Shown: piece by piece, positions 5,726 through 6,729 of the stretch
Layout: each line of letters starts with the position of its first letter
Position numbering within the stretch: the stretch's first letter is position 1
Source of the DNA: Clostridia bacterium
GTDB taxonomy: Bacteria; Bacillota; Clostridia; Christensenellales; CAG-138
NCBI GenBank assembly: GCA_017435185.1
Contig: JAFSFN010000102.1
Coordinates: 1 to 6,729, forward strand
Length of the DNA: 6,729 nucleotides
Reading direction: 5' to 3'
Notes under the pieces: generated by a model
Databases searched by the model: none
What the model was told of the DNA's origin: nothing
Seen by the model: the letters and a program-made list of their open reading frames with translations, nothing else
Translations under genes and position numbers: made by a program

Positions 5726-6729
5726 ATGAAAACAAGTGATTTTTACTATAATTTACCGCAAGAGCTCATTGCGCAGACACCGGCAGCAGTCAGAAGCGAT
5801 TCACGACTGCTTATTTATGACCGTGCTAATAAGTCGCATCGTGACGGCGTTTTTACAAACATACTTGATTATCTTCACGAAGGGGATGCCCTTGTTCGCA
5901 ATGTAACACGAGTAATTCCGGCAAGGCTGTACGGAAAGCGTGAAGAAACAGGTGGCATGATGGAATTTTTGCTTTTGAAGCGCAAAACTGACGGACGTTT
6001 TGAAGCATTGGTGCGTCCGGGTCGGCGTGCAAAGGAAGGTCTTGTTTATGTTGTCAATGATGAACTTTCGGTTGAGATAAATGAGCCTACCGATGCAGGC
6101 GGAAGAATTGTCACGCTTCACTATGACGGCATATTTGAAGAAGTGCTCGATCGTGCAGGCGAAGCTCCGCTTCCACCCTACATAACCGAGCGTGTATCAG
6201 ATAAAGAACGCTATCAAACAGTATATGCACTCGTAAACGGTTCTGCCGCCGCTCCAACAGCAGGGCTTCACTTCACTAATGAACTTCTCTCGGAAATAAA
6301 ACAGCGAGGCATCATCATTGTCGATGTTCTGCTCCATGTCGGGCTCGGCACATTCCGTCCCGTATCGGTCGAAAATGTTGAAGAACATCATATGCATTCG
6401 GAATATTTCGAAGTAAGTCAGGAAGCGGCAGATAAAATAAACACTGTCCGCAAAAACGGAGGCAGGATATTTGCCGTCGGAACAACTACCTGCCGCACGC
6501 TTGAAAGCGCAGCACTTGACGATGGAACCATTCGTGCAATGAAGGGCAACACCGATATCTTCATCAAGCCCGGATATAAATTCAAGGCAATAGACTCGCT
6601 TATAACCAATTTCCATCTGCCCGAATCAACTCTGCTCATGCTCGTAAGTGCAATGTGTTCACGAGAAGAAGTACTATCGCTTTATTCGCACGCAGTTGAT
6701 GAGCGTTACCGTTTCTTTAGTTTTGGAGA
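5726..6729 (+). CDS. queA: S-adenosylmethionine:tRNA ribosyltransferase-isomerase QueA (3' end outside window)
   Basis: 334 codons plus 2 nt, open to the right edge. QueA transfers and isomerises the ribosyl part of SAM onto 7-aminomethyl-7-deazaguanine at tRNA position 34, giving epoxyqueuosine. The N-terminus MKTSDFYYNLPQELIAQTP is the family start. Further motifs are TRVIPARL (61-68), PLPPYI, KERYQTVY, AAAPTAGLHF (174-183), HVGLGTFRPV (204-213), HMHSEYFEV, AVGTTTCRTLES, PGYKFKAIDSLITNFHLPESTL (through 303) and the terminal YRFFSFG. The usual ending adds about 8 residues (DAMLI-like), so almost all of the gene is here. There is no Shine-Dalgarno site, and the promoter abuts the ATG, predicting a leaderless message. 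An ATG at 5715-5717 stops after three codons. One oddity is RNVT (58-61) where NNT or NDT is usual. Confidence 0.96.
   Translation, partial: MKTSDFYYNLPQELIAQTPAAVRSDSRLLIYDRANKSHRDGVFTNILDYLHEGDALVRNVTRVIPARLYGKREETGGMMEFLLLKRKTDGRFEALVRPGRRAKEGLVYVVNDELSVEINEPTDAGGRIVTLHYDGIFEEVLDRAGEAPLPPYITERVSDKERYQTVYALVNGSAAAPTAGLHFTNELLSEIKQRGIIIVDVLLHVGLGTFRPVSVENVEEHHMHSEYFEVSQEAADKINTVRKNGGRIFAVGTTTCRTLESAALDDGTIRAMKGNTDIFIKPGYKFKAIDSLITNFHLPESTLLMLVSAMCSREEVLSLYSHAVDERYRFFSFG

Noticed and set aside
5415..5729. Plus-strand open frame rich in Pro-Gln repeats (QPQPQP)
   Set aside because: It is the antisense shadow of the Cys-rich gene, starts at a TTG without a nearby Shine-Dalgarno site, and runs through the queA promoter.
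6197..6616. Minus-strand frames opposite queA (also 5801-6121)
   Set aside because: The plus strand carries an unmistakable QueA through the whole stretch; these are shadows.

Overview
The window looks like chromosomal DNA of a low-to-moderate GC Gram-positive bacterium, most likely a gut-type Clostridia (Oscillospirales/Eubacteriales-like). The reasons are strong Shine-Dalgarno sites of the AAGGAGG type, consensus sigma-A promoters (TATAAT with an extended TGn), the lepA-hemW pair, a Clostridia-style LUD-domain protein, and protein sequences closest to Firmicutes versions (QueA reads much like that of Bacillus). The assignment is inferred from recall, not from a search.

Layout. Positions 1-1284 (+) are one continuous reading frame for a two-repeat, probably surface or secreted protein of unknown family. 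It is open at the left edge and interrupted by an in-frame TAG at 187-189. A bidirectional terminator at 1299-1340 separates it from the convergent pair lepA (4296-2494, -) and hemW (2489-1356, -), which are 4 nt apart and probably co-transcribed. A 137-nt divergent promoter region (4297-4433) then serves lepA to the left and, to the right, a two-gene operon: a LUD-domain protein (4434-5048, +) and a GIY-YIG domain protein (5045-5296, +). The latter starts at a TTG overlapping the LUD stop codon. A terminator hairpin (5312-5350) follows.

The last part holds a small, very cysteine-rich, internally repeated protein on the minus strand (5620-5411) with a perfect Shine-Dalgarno sequence. Divergent from it is queA (5726 to the right edge, +), cut off about 8 codons before its expected end. 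The queA promoter sits so close to the ATG that the mRNA is predicted to be essentially leaderless.

Most of the window is housekeeping: translation (LepA), heme or radical-SAM metabolism (HemW) and tRNA queuosine modification (QueA). Least explained are the interrupted repeat protein at the left edge, the Cys/Gly-rich mini-protein, the leaderless queA start, and a terminator-like hairpin inside the hemW coding sequence. I saw no mobile element, CRISPR array, tRNA or rRNA, and no gene-free stretch longer than about 140 nt.
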